From: Pseudolabrys sp.
GTDB taxonomy: Bacteria > Pseudomonadota > Alphaproteobacteria > Rhizobiales > Xanthobacteraceae
Direction of reading: 5' to 3'
Assembly (NCBI GenBank): GCA_017849615.1
Contig: JAFIGS010000012.1
Location: 62,001 to 126,000, forward strand
DNA: 64,000 nt
Made by a program: the position numbers and the translations under genes. The notes below the pieces were generated by a model, which worked only from the letters and a program-made list of their open reading frames with translations, did not search any database and was not told the DNA's origin. Below, piece after piece: positions 17,684 to 25,391 of the stretch. How positions within the stretch are numbered: the stretch's first letter is position 1; each line of letters begins with the position of its first letter.

Positions 17684-17727
17684 CCGCCGCTTGCGTCGCG
17701 GCGGGTATCGAGAACCTGCATGTTCAT
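17450..17727 (-). pseudogene. Remnant of an ICE DUF932-family gene
   Basis: The minus strand starts with an ATG at 17727 (GTGGAG ribosome site) and encodes MNMQVLDTRRDASGGYKVDV... to RVS, the typical N-terminus of the roughly 400-residue DUF932 proteins that precede the parB-like gene on rhizobial ICEs. It then jumps frame to LYASDRDVFL, a segment from the middle of those proteins, and directly to RRGFSKAESGKIIDTVLVEE ... FDFVQGITAV ... DARLDMEAKA, their C-terminus. So at least two internal deletions have removed most of the gene. The last residues are cut where the chromate cluster begins, at about 17445. The family match is from memory of ICE-borne proteins. Confidence 0.7.
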
Positions 17728-17741
17728 GGGATCAACTCCAC

Positions 17742-17781
17742 GACGGGCGCCGGAGACCTTTTCTCCAGCTTCAATCCCGTC
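17742..17781 (-). ncRNA. Nested-hairpin leader element upstream of the DUF932 remnant
   Basis: Minus strand: outer stem GACGGG/CCCGTC, 7-base linker ATTGAAG, inner stem CTGGAGA/TCTCCGG (one G-U pair), loop AAAGG, 2-base linker CG, then GTGGAGT before the ATG. Every segment length equals that of the parB leader at 12850-12891 while the inner-stem sequence differs with pairing kept. Further upstream (17782-17880) are two GC-rich hairpins. Confidence 0.6.
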
Positions 17782-17891
17782 ACGGAAATCGGGGCCCCCT
17801 CTTACTCTCGGGGGCGTCGCGGGGTCTCCCCGCAGAAGGGGCGGCCGAGACTTCGGCTCGGCCGTGGGGGAAGGCTTTCCCGACAAGATTG

Positions 17892-20867
17892 TTATCGATC
17901 TAGTCTGACCCGCAACCTGCGTGCCCGCTCCCGGAAGGCTTCCTCGCCGCCTTCGAGGATATCACAGACCGCCTTTCGGATATCGGTGTTCTCCAGCCCC
18001 CCGGCCTTGTAGGTAATCGGCGGAAGTCCACCTGTCGGATGCGGCCCCGCGTCGGCGACTATGATCTGGTCCGCGTCCGTGTTGATAACAAGGTTGGCGT
18101 TGTGAGTGACCATGATCACCTGGCGCTTGGCCTTGGCCGCGATGAACAGCGCTACCAACTCCTCGAACACCGACTTGGGGTCTAGGTTCTCTTCGGGCTG
18201 GTCGATGATGAGCGGCCGGTCGTCCGCGTCGTCCAGCGCCAGGTAGAGCAGAAGGAGCACGATGCCGCGTGTACCCGGCGACAGCTTGCGGATGTCGATC
18301 CCGTCATAGACGATTTCGTATCGCACCGAGATGTGGTCGGTGTTGAAGAGCCAGTGCGCGAATTGCTTCAGCCAGGCGCGAAATTCCGCCTGCTGGTTCT
18401 GGCCGTAGGGGGCCTGGCTAATCAGGTCTCGCATGTATTGCGCGATGAAGTTCGCCATCGCTGCCTGTACGTCGGCAGCCGTCCCTGTCTCCCAAGCGGG
18501 CCGCAGGGTCGTGTCCGCCAGCGCGATCAAAGCGCCGCGGCCCTGGAAGGGGCCGGCTTTCCTTCGGTCCAGAAGGTCTTCTTCGGCGACGGTTCCCCAA
18601 GAAGTGACATCGACGACGCGGCGGACCGAGAAGCCGAGCTTACGGAGGGTGCCGGTGGACGCCGTCAGGCGGGCCATCAGCGGCGCATAGAGTTCGGCGA
18701 GCGCGGTCTGTTCATTGATGATCGCCTGAAACACCCGACCATAGGCAGCATCGCGTTCACCCTGCAGCTCCTTCCGGCGGGCTGCGGCGCCTTGGGCGTC
18801 GGTCAGACGTGTCTGCAGGCTCTGGAGGGCGGTGTTCTCCTGGGCGATGCGCTGAGACAGGGTTGAATACTGACCACGAATGATGTTGTCGGCGCTGACC
18901 AGGGCCTCCAGCCGGGTCATTTCGGTGAGCAGAGTATTGAGAGTCAGCTTGGAGAGATCGGCTGTGTCTGGAAAGAGCGGCGTATTCGGGTCGCCGGCCG
19001 GAACGGCTGGGCCGGTGAGAGCTGCGATTTGCTGATCGGCCCACACGACATAGCCGCTCAAGCTCTTGTCGACGTCACCCTTATAGATCAGCAGAAATTC
19101 ATCCCATTGCTGCTGGTTGAGGCCGCTGTGCTGATGGCGTTCCTTGGCTTGGCGCAGAAGCTCGGGCGCCTTGGTGGCGCGTGTGCTGGCAACCTCATCC
19201 TGCAGGGCGACGAATGTGCGGCGCTGATTGCTGTAAGCCTGAATCGTGCCGCGCAACGTCTGAACGGCCTGTCCTAGCTGGGTGTGACGATTGGCCTGCG
19301 CCTCGGTGCCCTTGACGACGAGCTTGGCGAGATCCTCGTTGTAGCTCTTGATCTGGCCGCTCTTCTGCGTGACCTGCAGCGCGAGGCTTGCGGCCGAGGC
19401 CTCCTTCTCAATCTCCGTGGCGATGCGATCCGATATGTCGGCGATCGCCTCGGCCTCCCGTTCCCGGGCCTGCTGGAAGCGGGCGGTACGGAAGTCGCGC
19501 AGCTCGGCGAAATCAATCGCACCGTCGCGATCGTCTTGGGGGTGAGCCTCGAAGATCACGCGCTCGATCTCCGCGATCAGGCCATCGGAGACCCCCGCGG
19601 AGGAGCAGAGTTCCTCGACGAACTGCTGCGACAGGTAGCGCGCGCGAGGAAAGGCCAGATGACCGTTGGCGTCGCGACCGTCGAGGAACCGCGTGACCGA
19701 AGCGCCGCCGCCCCAGGTCAGCGTCGTGGTCGCGTCGCCGAGGAGTTGGCGCGCACGGACGAGAAATGACGGGCTGATGTTTTCGTTCGCGTTCCAAGCG
19801 GCCGGAGTGATGGCGTCGCAGCCGGCGGCGATCACGTCGGCAAGCGCGGTCTTGCCCGAACCGCGCGCGCCGATGATCGCGACGAGGCCAGGATTGAGCG
19901 GGATTTCCGGGGTTGCAGCCCAATTGGCATCGGAGATTGCAACATGCGAGATCACCTGGGAGGGCATGGCTGTGCGCGGCGGCTCGGTGCCGACATAGGC
20001 GCGGCCCTCGGGATCAATGCAAGCCTGGCGTAGCGCGTCGAATTCGAGTCCGCCCTTGATCCACGAATAGCGCTCTTCGACCGGCTGACCGACGGTCTTC
20101 TGGTCGTGGGCGTCACTTCCGTGCAGGCAGGGCTTGCAGCCGTCGTAGCGCTCCTTGAGCTGGTCGAGCGACACGCCTTTGCGACCGGACCAGAATTCTC
20201 GCTGCGCCGGGCTGCTCGAGAAGATGATGTGCGCGAACTTCTCGATTTCCTGGCGCATGGTCGCGTCGGCTGCCTGTCGCAGACCCGATGTTCCGTCGCC
20301 GGCCGCGCCTGCAACCGCGATGAGGATGTTGGCCTTCGCCCAATCGCTCTCGCGCATCACGCGGCGAAGCTGGTCGAAATTCACCTTGAACTGAGTCGCG
20401 CCGTGGGCAAGTGCTGCGCGTTCGTCGATTATGCTGGTGTCGGCCTTCTTTCCGAGCGAGATCAGGTCGTTGCGAGTGCAGTTGAAGGTGTCGCCGTGGG
20501 CCTGGAACTGAAGGCGCTGGAGGATACGGTGCAACTCGGCAACGTGGTTCGGATCTTCTGGGCTAACGAGAAGGTGGACGTTGACGAATCCGGTCTTTGC
20601 GGCGACGTCGAGGCGAAGTTCGACGTTTGGGAAGATGAGCTGCACGTCGGGCAGCCGGCCGGCAGCCTTATGCCGCAGGACTTCCTCGTAGGTATCGGTG
20701 AGATAGTAATCCGTGACTGAGATCGCTTCGATCCTAGGTGCGACGGATTCAAGCGAGGTAAGGTAGGTTTCCCAAGGCGTGCCGCCGCCGAACTGATTGT
20801 TCAGGACGGTCCCGGGAGCATGAATATGCGGTTCCCAGCGACGCCATTCCGATCCACGACCGATCAT
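17892..20867 (-). CDS. PHP-SMC ATPase, Ppl/TrlF-like putative antiphage protein
   Basis: The protein has 991 residues. The N-terminal PHP phosphoesterase fold shows HIH (14-16), a V-T-D metal site (52-53) and CLHGSDAHD (248-255). An SMC/ABC ATPase follows: Walker A GARGSGKT (333-340), a long helical insertion (about 480-760) likely to be coiled coil, the signature LSPGTRG (862-868), Walker B PLIIDQPEENLD (885-896) and H-loop H922. The architecture matches the TrlF family and, as I recall, Ppl (polymerase/histidinol phosphatase-like), a single-gene antiviral ATPase. Presumably the ATPase senses infection and the PHP domain cuts a nucleic acid or nucleotide. It lies 116 bases downstream of the HAD-PRTase gene on the same strand, on the cargo-rich end of the element. 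Confidence 0.85.
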   Translation of the reverse strand: MIGRGSEWRRWEPHIHAPGTVLNNQFGGGTPWETYLTSLESVAPRIEAISVTDYYLTDTYEEVLRHKAAGRLPDVQLIFPNVELRLDVAAKTGFVNVHLLVSPEDPNHVAELHRILQRLQFQAHGDTFNCTRNDLISLGKKADTSIIDERAALAHGATQFKVNFDQLRRVMRESDWAKANILIAVAGAAGDGTSGLRQAADATMRQEIEKFAHIIFSSSPAQREFWSGRKGVSLDQLKERYDGCKPCLHGSDAHDQKTVGQPVEERYSWIKGGLEFDALRQACIDPEGRAYVGTEPPRTAMPSQVISHVAISDANWAATPEIPLNPGLVAIIGARGSGKTALADVIAAGCDAITPAAWNANENISPSFLVRARQLLGDATTTLTWGGGASVTRFLDGRDANGHLAFPRARYLSQQFVEELCSSAGVSDGLIAEIERVIFEAHPQDDRDGAIDFAELRDFRTARFQQAREREAEAIADISDRIATEIEKEASAASLALQVTQKSGQIKSYNEDLAKLVVKGTEAQANRHTQLGQAVQTLRGTIQAYSNQRRTFVALQDEVASTRATKAPELLRQAKERHQHSGLNQQQWDEFLLIYKGDVDKSLSGYVVWADQQIAALTGPAVPAGDPNTPLFPDTADLSKLTLNTLLTEMTRLEALVSADNIIRGQYSTLSQRIAQENTALQSLQTRLTDAQGAAARRKELQGERDAAYGRVFQAIINEQTALAELYAPLMARLTASTGTLRKLGFSVRRVVDVTSWGTVAEEDLLDRRKAGPFQGRGALIALADTTLRPAWETGTAADVQAAMANFIAQYMRDLISQAPYGQNQQAEFRAWLKQFAHWLFNTDHISVRYEIVYDGIDIRKLSPGTRGIVLLLLYLALDDADDRPLIIDQPEENLDPKSVFEELVALFIAAKAKRQVIMVTHNANLVINTDADQIIVADAGPHPTGGLPPITYKAGGLENTDIRKAVCDILEGGEEAFRERARRLRVRLDR

Positions 20868-20983
20868 ATTTCCCCCTTTTCCTGCCGGTCGTTGTCCGTC
20901 CTGTTGGTCGTCTCCCGGTCAATGATGTTCAGTGCGATGCAGGAGGTCCGGGCTCGCGGATCGAGCGGCCCAGGCCTACCGGA

Positions 20984-22219
20984 TTAGAAATCCTCGGTGT
21001 TGTGGCAGTGATCCGGGTAGCCCGAGCAGCCCCAGAATTTCACGTTGCTCGTTGAATTGGTCCGGATCTTCATCGATCTCCCGCAGGCGGGACAGATCTT
21101 GCGGGCGAAGACGCGCTGGTCCTTTGCCAGGGTCATTATCCTGACTTCGCCGGCTCCGCTGGCGGCGAGTGTCCGCACGCATTCGCCTGTGGTCTCGCCG
21201 GTCGTGTAGACATCGTCGATCAGCAGAACCTTGTTACCATTCCATTTGAAGTTGGAGTGGAAGGCGCCCTTGATCGCTTCGGCGCGCTCAAGCGGCTTCA
21301 TCTGCTTGTAGCCTTCGATTTCCTTGACGACGCGCAAGCCCTTCAACTCAAGCTCGATATCCTCGTCGAAATGATCGACCGCCTCGTTTAGGAGCAGTTC
21401 GAAGCGATTCCGCTGCTGGGAAGGCTTCATTGGGACAGGCACGACGTAATCCGGTGCCCAATCGAGGCTTGCGATTGCCTTACCGACGGCTTCGCCAAGA
21501 ACCTTGGCGTGGGTGTCGTCGTTTTTCAGCGACAGCACGGCCGCGCTCAAAGCGCTGGTCGCGTGGCGTGGATCAGAGGCGGTGAAGTATCGGCCCAACG
21601 CATAGACTGTCGGGTCGCCATCACAGTGCAGGATCGATCCCCAGTGGCTGTGAAAGGGCCATTTGCTGATCAGGGCTTCGCCGATATAGCCACGGCCGCC
21701 GAGACGTTCGCGCTTTAGCAAGGTAGACGCCTTCGCCATGAAGATGTCCGGCGCGCTGGAAGAAAGCTCGAAGATCGACGTGGGTCCCCAGCGGACCGCA
21801 ACGGAGGTCAAGCCAGCATGATAGGCAGCTTCGATGTCACCGACATCATCGCCGATGTAGAGCGACTCGCCGCTTGCAGCCACACCGAGACGCCTTAGCG
21901 CTTCTTGGATCGGCTCTGGATCGGGTTTGTGGTTTTCGGTATCGCCGTAGCTTACCAGCACGTTGTAGGGGATGCGGAACTGCTGCAGGACAGCCGTCGC
22001 ATACCATTCAGGCGATGAGGTAACGATACCAACCGTGTGTCCATCTGCTTTGAGCAGACCGGGAAGCTCGTGCGGCGCCGCACGGCCCTGCGCGGGGAAC
22101 GGCCGGATCAGATGCATGTTCTGCCGGACATTTTCCCACATCTGGAAGCGACGCATCTGGGCAAGGGCCGAGCTGTCGACAAGCGTCATGTCGAGGTCGA
22201 ACAAAAACACGCCGGGCAT
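20984..22219 (-). CDS. HAD phosphatase-phosphoribosyltransferase-zinc ribbon fusion (ShosT-like toxin candidate)
   Basis: The 411-residue protein has three parts. Residues 1-160 are a HAD phosphatase: FDLDMTL with D8 and D10, TSS at 67-69, HKPDP with K98, and GDDVGD at 123-128. Residues 220-360 are a ComF-like type I phosphoribosyltransferase, with PRPP loop VLLIDDVYTTGET (331-343). The end is a topoisomerase-type zinc ribbon with cysteines 376, 379, 398 and 405. A HAD-PRTase protein coupled to a DprA-like partner is, as I recall, the make-up of ShosTA, a toxin-antitoxin pair with antiphage activity in which the PRTase protein is the toxin. Its ATG is two bases from the DprA stop, a tight operon. 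Confidence 0.8.
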   Translation of the reverse strand: MPGVFLFDLDMTLVDSSALAQMRRFQMWENVRQNMHLIRPFPAQGRAAPHELPGLLKADGHTVGIVTSSPEWYATAVLQQFRIPYNVLVSYGDTENHKPDPEPIQEALRRLGVAASGESLYIGDDVGDIEAAYHAGLTSVAVRWGPTSIFELSSSAPDIFMAKASTLLKRERLGGRGYIGEALISKWPFHSHWGSILHCDGDPTVYALGRYFTASDPRHATSALSAAVLSLKNDDTHAKVLGEAVGKAIASLDWAPDYVVPVPMKPSQQRNRFELLLNEAVDHFDEDIELELKGLRVVKEIEGYKQMKPLERAEAIKGAFHSNFKWNGNKVLLIDDVYTTGETTGECVRTLAASGAGEVRIMTLAKDQRVFARKICPACGRSMKIRTNSTSNVKFWGCSGYPDHCHNTEDF

Positions 22220-22221
22220 CG

Positions 22222-23280
22222 TCAGAGCATCGACATCTGTGCGGGCACCGCCGTCGGACGCGCGGGAGGCGCTTCTTCACCGACACTGCTAATGCGCGTT
22301 TCCAGCAAATCGAGCATGGAGGCATAATCCTCCCTGCTGGCGAGGGGCACGGCCACCGGCCGGTTGCGATAGCGATCGACCAGAATCCGCCGATAATCGC
22401 CCTCGGCGCGCGCGGCATCGGCGAACTGAGTCACCGGGAGCTGTGTCATCGCGAGGATACCCTGGCTCTTGGGCTCTGTGGCGTGTCGCCCTTGCGGCAC
22501 GGGTGCGAACAGCAGGCGATTTTGCTGGATCGTGAAGCGAACGGTGTGCATCGAACCGCCCTTGATATCGGTTTGCATGACGAAGGTCGCGATCGACAAC
22601 CCACTCTGAAGCCGGTCACGCTGAACGAGATTGCGCGGCGAGGGCGGTACGCCGAAAGGTTGCTCGCTGACCAGTGCGCCGCCTTTCTCCAGGATTTCGT
22701 CGGCAAGCTTGGCATTCTGCTTCGGATAGATCCCGTCGAGACCGCCCGCCATTACGGCGATGGTTTGGCCGTTGTGGCGCAAGGCTGCCTGGTGGCTCAA
22801 AGTGTCGACGCCGATGGCGAGGCCGCTAACGATCGCCCAGTTCGCGCCGACGAGGGCTTCGACGATCTTGTCGCTGACGATCTCGCCGAACTCGGAAGGT
22901 TCGCGCGTGCCGATGCAGGCGACGCTGCGACGGGGCGGTAGCTTGCCCTTCACGAACAGGATGGGAGGGCGATCGGAGAGCGAGCGAAGCGCCTCGGGAT
23001 AATCCGCGTCGAAGATGGAAAGAACGCGTACACCGCGACGGTCGGCTTCGTCGAGCACTCGCTGCGCCTTCTCGCCGGCATGAACGATGGCGGCCGGCTC
23101 GTGGAGGCTCTGTGCAATAGCGGCCGAGACGACGGACCGTAGCTTCGCGGGCTCGGCTTCGACAATCGCATCGAGGATGGAGAAGCGCTCGGCAAGGCGT
23201 TCAGCCGTCGCGGGGCCGATGCCGCGCAGGGCCGTGAGTGTGAGAATTCCGGCTGCGGTTCGTGTCTCGGTGCCGATCAT
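22222..23280 (-). CDS. DprA-family protein (ShosA-like antitoxin candidate)
   Basis: The 352-residue protein has a helix-hairpin-helix region (residues 14-35) and a full DprA Rossmann/SLOG fold: IGTREPSEFG (123-132), SGLAIGVDTLSH (152-163), GGLDGIYP (179-186), SEQPFG (205-210), QRDRLQSGLS (220-229) and GGSMHT (241-246). The usual RRNRIIAGLS is QRDRLQSGLS here, so a conserved asparagine is aspartate. The C-terminal winged helix of DprA is missing and replaced by a tail ending in a methionine-rich stretch. Chromosomal DprA loads RecA on ssDNA in transformation. This copy on a mobile element, coupled to a HAD-PRTase gene, is more likely the antitoxin/sensor of a ShosTA-like defence pair. Confidence 0.8.
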   Translation of the reverse strand: MIGTETRTAAGILTLTALRGIGPATAERLAERFSILDAIVEAEPAKLRSVVSAAIAQSLHEPAAIVHAGEKAQRVLDEADRRGVRVLSIFDADYPEALRSLSDRPPILFVKGKLPPRRSVACIGTREPSEFGEIVSDKIVEALVGANWAIVSGLAIGVDTLSHQAALRHNGQTIAVMAGGLDGIYPKQNAKLADEILEKGGALVSEQPFGVPPSPRNLVQRDRLQSGLSIATFVMQTDIKGGSMHTVRFTIQQNRLLFAPVPQGRHATEPKSQGILAMTQLPVTQFADAARAEGDYRRILVDRYRNRPVAVPLASREDYASMLDLLETRISSVGEEAPPARPTAVPAQMSML

Positions 23281-23362
23281 GGAATGAAACGCCTTTCTAT
23301 ATATGCAGCCGGTGTTCGGCGTCCTTTGGCGATAGCCTCGCTGTAGTTAGGAGAGGGATAGG

Positions 23363-23731
23363 TCATCTACGACCTCCCACCTTGGCGAGAGAAGCTTTGC
23401 GAGGAGATATGACAGTGGTGACATCACCAAGCACGTGGATGCGCACGGCTGGCTGCTTTGGAAGTCTGACTGTCAGTTCAAGCTCACCACCGACGGCCTC
23501 GACATAGCTACGAAGCGTCGAAAGGTGCATGTCAGCCTGATTCTCGATCTTGGATACGGATGGCTGTTTGATCTTCAGTGCGGCCGCGACATCGGCCTGG
23601 GCCTTGCCAGCGATTTGGCGCAGCGCGCGCAATCCCTCGACCTCCTGCACGAGTTCGGCATGCCGCGCGTCGATCCGTTCGCGGTCTTCCGGCGGGAGAG
23701 AGGCGATAAGTTCATCAAGGCTGCGGCCCAT
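23363..23731 (-). CDS. XRE-family helix-turn-helix regulator (HigA-like)
   Basis: The protein has 122 residues from the ATG at 23731; codons upstream run into the operator and are not coding. The helix-turn-helix lies at about residues 38-62 (RQIAGKAQADVAAALKIKQPS, then SKIE), followed by LSTLRSYVEAVGGELELTVRLP, the dimerisation strand typical of antitoxins of HigBA/RelE-XRE pairs. No toxin gene is next to it. It lies 82 bases upstream of the DprA-like gene on the same strand, with an inverted repeat before its own start, so it probably controls the defence operon. Confidence 0.8.
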   Translation of the reverse strand: MGRSLDELIASLPPEDRERIDARHAELVQEVEGLRALRQIAGKAQADVAAALKIKQPSVSKIENQADMHLSTLRSYVEAVGGELELTVRLPKQPAVRIHVLGDVTTVISPRKASLAKVGGRR

Positions 23732-23758
23732 GCAACTCGCTCTTTGGTGTGGCAGCCG

Positions 23759-23780
23759 CGTTTCCGTAAAGCCGGAAACG
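23759..23780 (-). promoter_or_regulatory. Inverted repeat operator of the XRE regulator
   Basis: CGTTTCCG and CGGAAACG form a perfect 8-bp inverted repeat with a 6-base spacer, 28 bases upstream of the regulator ATG. Its position fits autoregulation by the XRE protein. Confidence 0.55.
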
Positions 23781-23963
23781 CGGGAACCTGGGTTTACGAA
23801 GCGGGCGACCGAGAGCGAGCTATTTGTGTCGAGGGGTCCGCAAATTTGCGTCTCGCAGGACACCGCTCGCGCCGCAGGGCGCCTTCAACGTCTGGAACAA
23901 ACATCGAATCCTTTGGACCAAAATAGCTTTCAAGCTATGTTGGGTCAACGACCTTGGCTGAAG

Positions 23964-25205
23964 TCACGCAGCTGGCTTCAATCGCTTAAGGCTAAGCAAG
24001 GCGCGGACAAATTTGTCCCATTTCGCCATGCCGGCGCGCTTCTCGACCATATAGTGCCAGCGGTCGTAATGCTTTGAGCTGACGTCCTGCAGCGCATGGT
24101 TCTGGAGGCGGTCGCGGATTTCCTTCGATATGCCCGCCTTGCCGGCGAGCGTCTTGAAGGTTCGTCGCAGATCGCGGTTCGTCGCATAAGGGATCACGCC
24201 GCGATCTCGCTGACGCCAGACGAAGCTATAAAGAGTGCCGTGGCTGACGGGCTTTGATGGGTCTTTGGCCGAAGGGAAGTACCAGCCGAATTCGTTCGGC
24301 GTGATCGACTCGATCAGTTCGGCGGCGAGCAACGGCACCGGAACGGCGTGAGGCTGATCGTTCTTGGTCTTCGACCAGTCGATGATCCGTTCCTTGGCGT
24401 CCCATTGGTCGACATGCAGGCGCGCAATCTCCTCGACGCGCTGGCCGGTCAGCATGAGGATCTGCACGGCGCGCGGGTAGGACGGATGGACCGGCGTGTC
24501 GGGGCATTCGAGCCAGCGATAGAGCTGGACGAACTCGTCTTCATCGAGCCAGCGCGTACCCTGAACCTTCGGCTCGGTTGGAATGCCCGTCGCCGGATTG
24601 AACGGGATGCGGAAGCGGCGAGAGGATTGCTGCCGATAGTCGTTGTCGGATTTCATGCCCCAGGCGAAGGCCGCATGGAGATAGGAGCGCACATGGTCGG
24701 CCATCGACTTCGCGCCGCGATCATAGATCGGGCGGATGATTTCGATGATTTCCTCGGCCTCGATCTCGCGGGCGAGGCGATTGCGCCCGAGCGTGTTGGC
24801 GATCTTGTTGAGGCCCTTTTCGGTCTCCTTCCACGAGGGCTTGCCGGCGTCCTTGAGCGCGGCGACATAGCCCTCGAACAGATCGGCGACCGTGCCGGGG
24901 CGCGTGTCGGTGGCGATCTTGATGCTCCGGCCTTTCTGGATGACGTCGGCGAAGTCGCGCTTGAAGATTTCGCGGGCCTGGGCGAGCGACATCGAGGGAT
25001 AGGCGCCGAGCTTCTTCTTGGTGCGCTTACCGTCGCGCCATTGCTGCGCCATCCAGTCGGCGGTGACGCGCTTCGGCATGGGCTTGAGAACGAGGACCAG
25101 ACGGCCGGTGCCGCGTCCTTCGCCATCGGCGAGGTTTTCCTGCTTCTGGCTCAACTCGACGCGCTTGAGCGCATGTCTGATGGTGCTGTCGGTGAGTGCG
25201 GCCAT
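23964..25205 (-). CDS. Tyrosine recombinase integrase of the element
   Basis: The protein has 413 residues. The N-terminus has the P4-type arm-binding DUF4102-like fold (WRDGKRTKKKLGAYPSMSLAQAREIFK). The catalytic domain shows R255 (LTGQRVEEIARL), K281 (SKTKNDQPHAVPV), R347 (TNRDLRRTFKTLAGKAG), H370 (LQNHALQDVSSKHYDRW) and the nucleophile Y380. The first position of the HxxR box is arginine (R344), a variant I recall in related element integrases. It catalyses site-specific integration and excision. Its upstream side is 174 bases from the truncated radC, the usual placing of an integrase next to its attachment site. Confidence 0.93.
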   Translation of the reverse strand: MAALTDSTIRHALKRVELSQKQENLADGEGRGTGRLVLVLKPMPKRVTADWMAQQWRDGKRTKKKLGAYPSMSLAQAREIFKRDFADVIQKGRSIKIATDTRPGTVADLFEGYVAALKDAGKPSWKETEKGLNKIANTLGRNRLAREIEAEEIIEIIRPIYDRGAKSMADHVRSYLHAAFAWGMKSDNDYRQQSSRRFRIPFNPATGIPTEPKVQGTRWLDEDEFVQLYRWLECPDTPVHPSYPRAVQILMLTGQRVEEIARLHVDQWDAKERIIDWSKTKNDQPHAVPVPLLAAELIESITPNEFGWYFPSAKDPSKPVSHGTLYSFVWRQRDRGVIPYATNRDLRRTFKTLAGKAGISKEIRDRLQNHALQDVSSKHYDRWHYMVEKRAGMAKWDKFVRALLSLKRLKPAA

Positions 25206-25353
25206 GGCGTTTCCTCCTTTCCGGAACTGGGATCGGTCGAGGAGAAACAGGGATCGCTAGCTGGGAGCGGAAGGCCGTTTATTACCCCGATTACAGCCCC
25301 CAATTTGCCAAAGCCGCCCCCGGTACGCAAGGGCCAAAAATCGCTAATTCCTT

Positions 25354-25391
25354 AGTGTTTCAGCGTGCTTGAGCGTGATCTAGTGTGATCG
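25354..25391. repeat. Short direct repeats at the element end
   Basis: The word AGYGTK occurs at 25354, 25362, 25372 and 25382; the last three are spaced by exactly 10 bases, each followed by ctt or atc. They lie between the integrase gene and the radC junction. They could be integrase arm-type sites. The rest of 25206-25353 shows nothing recognisable. Confidence 0.45.

Noticed and set aside
22222-23280. Chromosomal DprA for natural transformation
   Set aside because: It lacks the C-terminal winged helix, has a changed RRNR region and lies in a tight operon with a HAD-PRTase toxin candidate on a mobile element.
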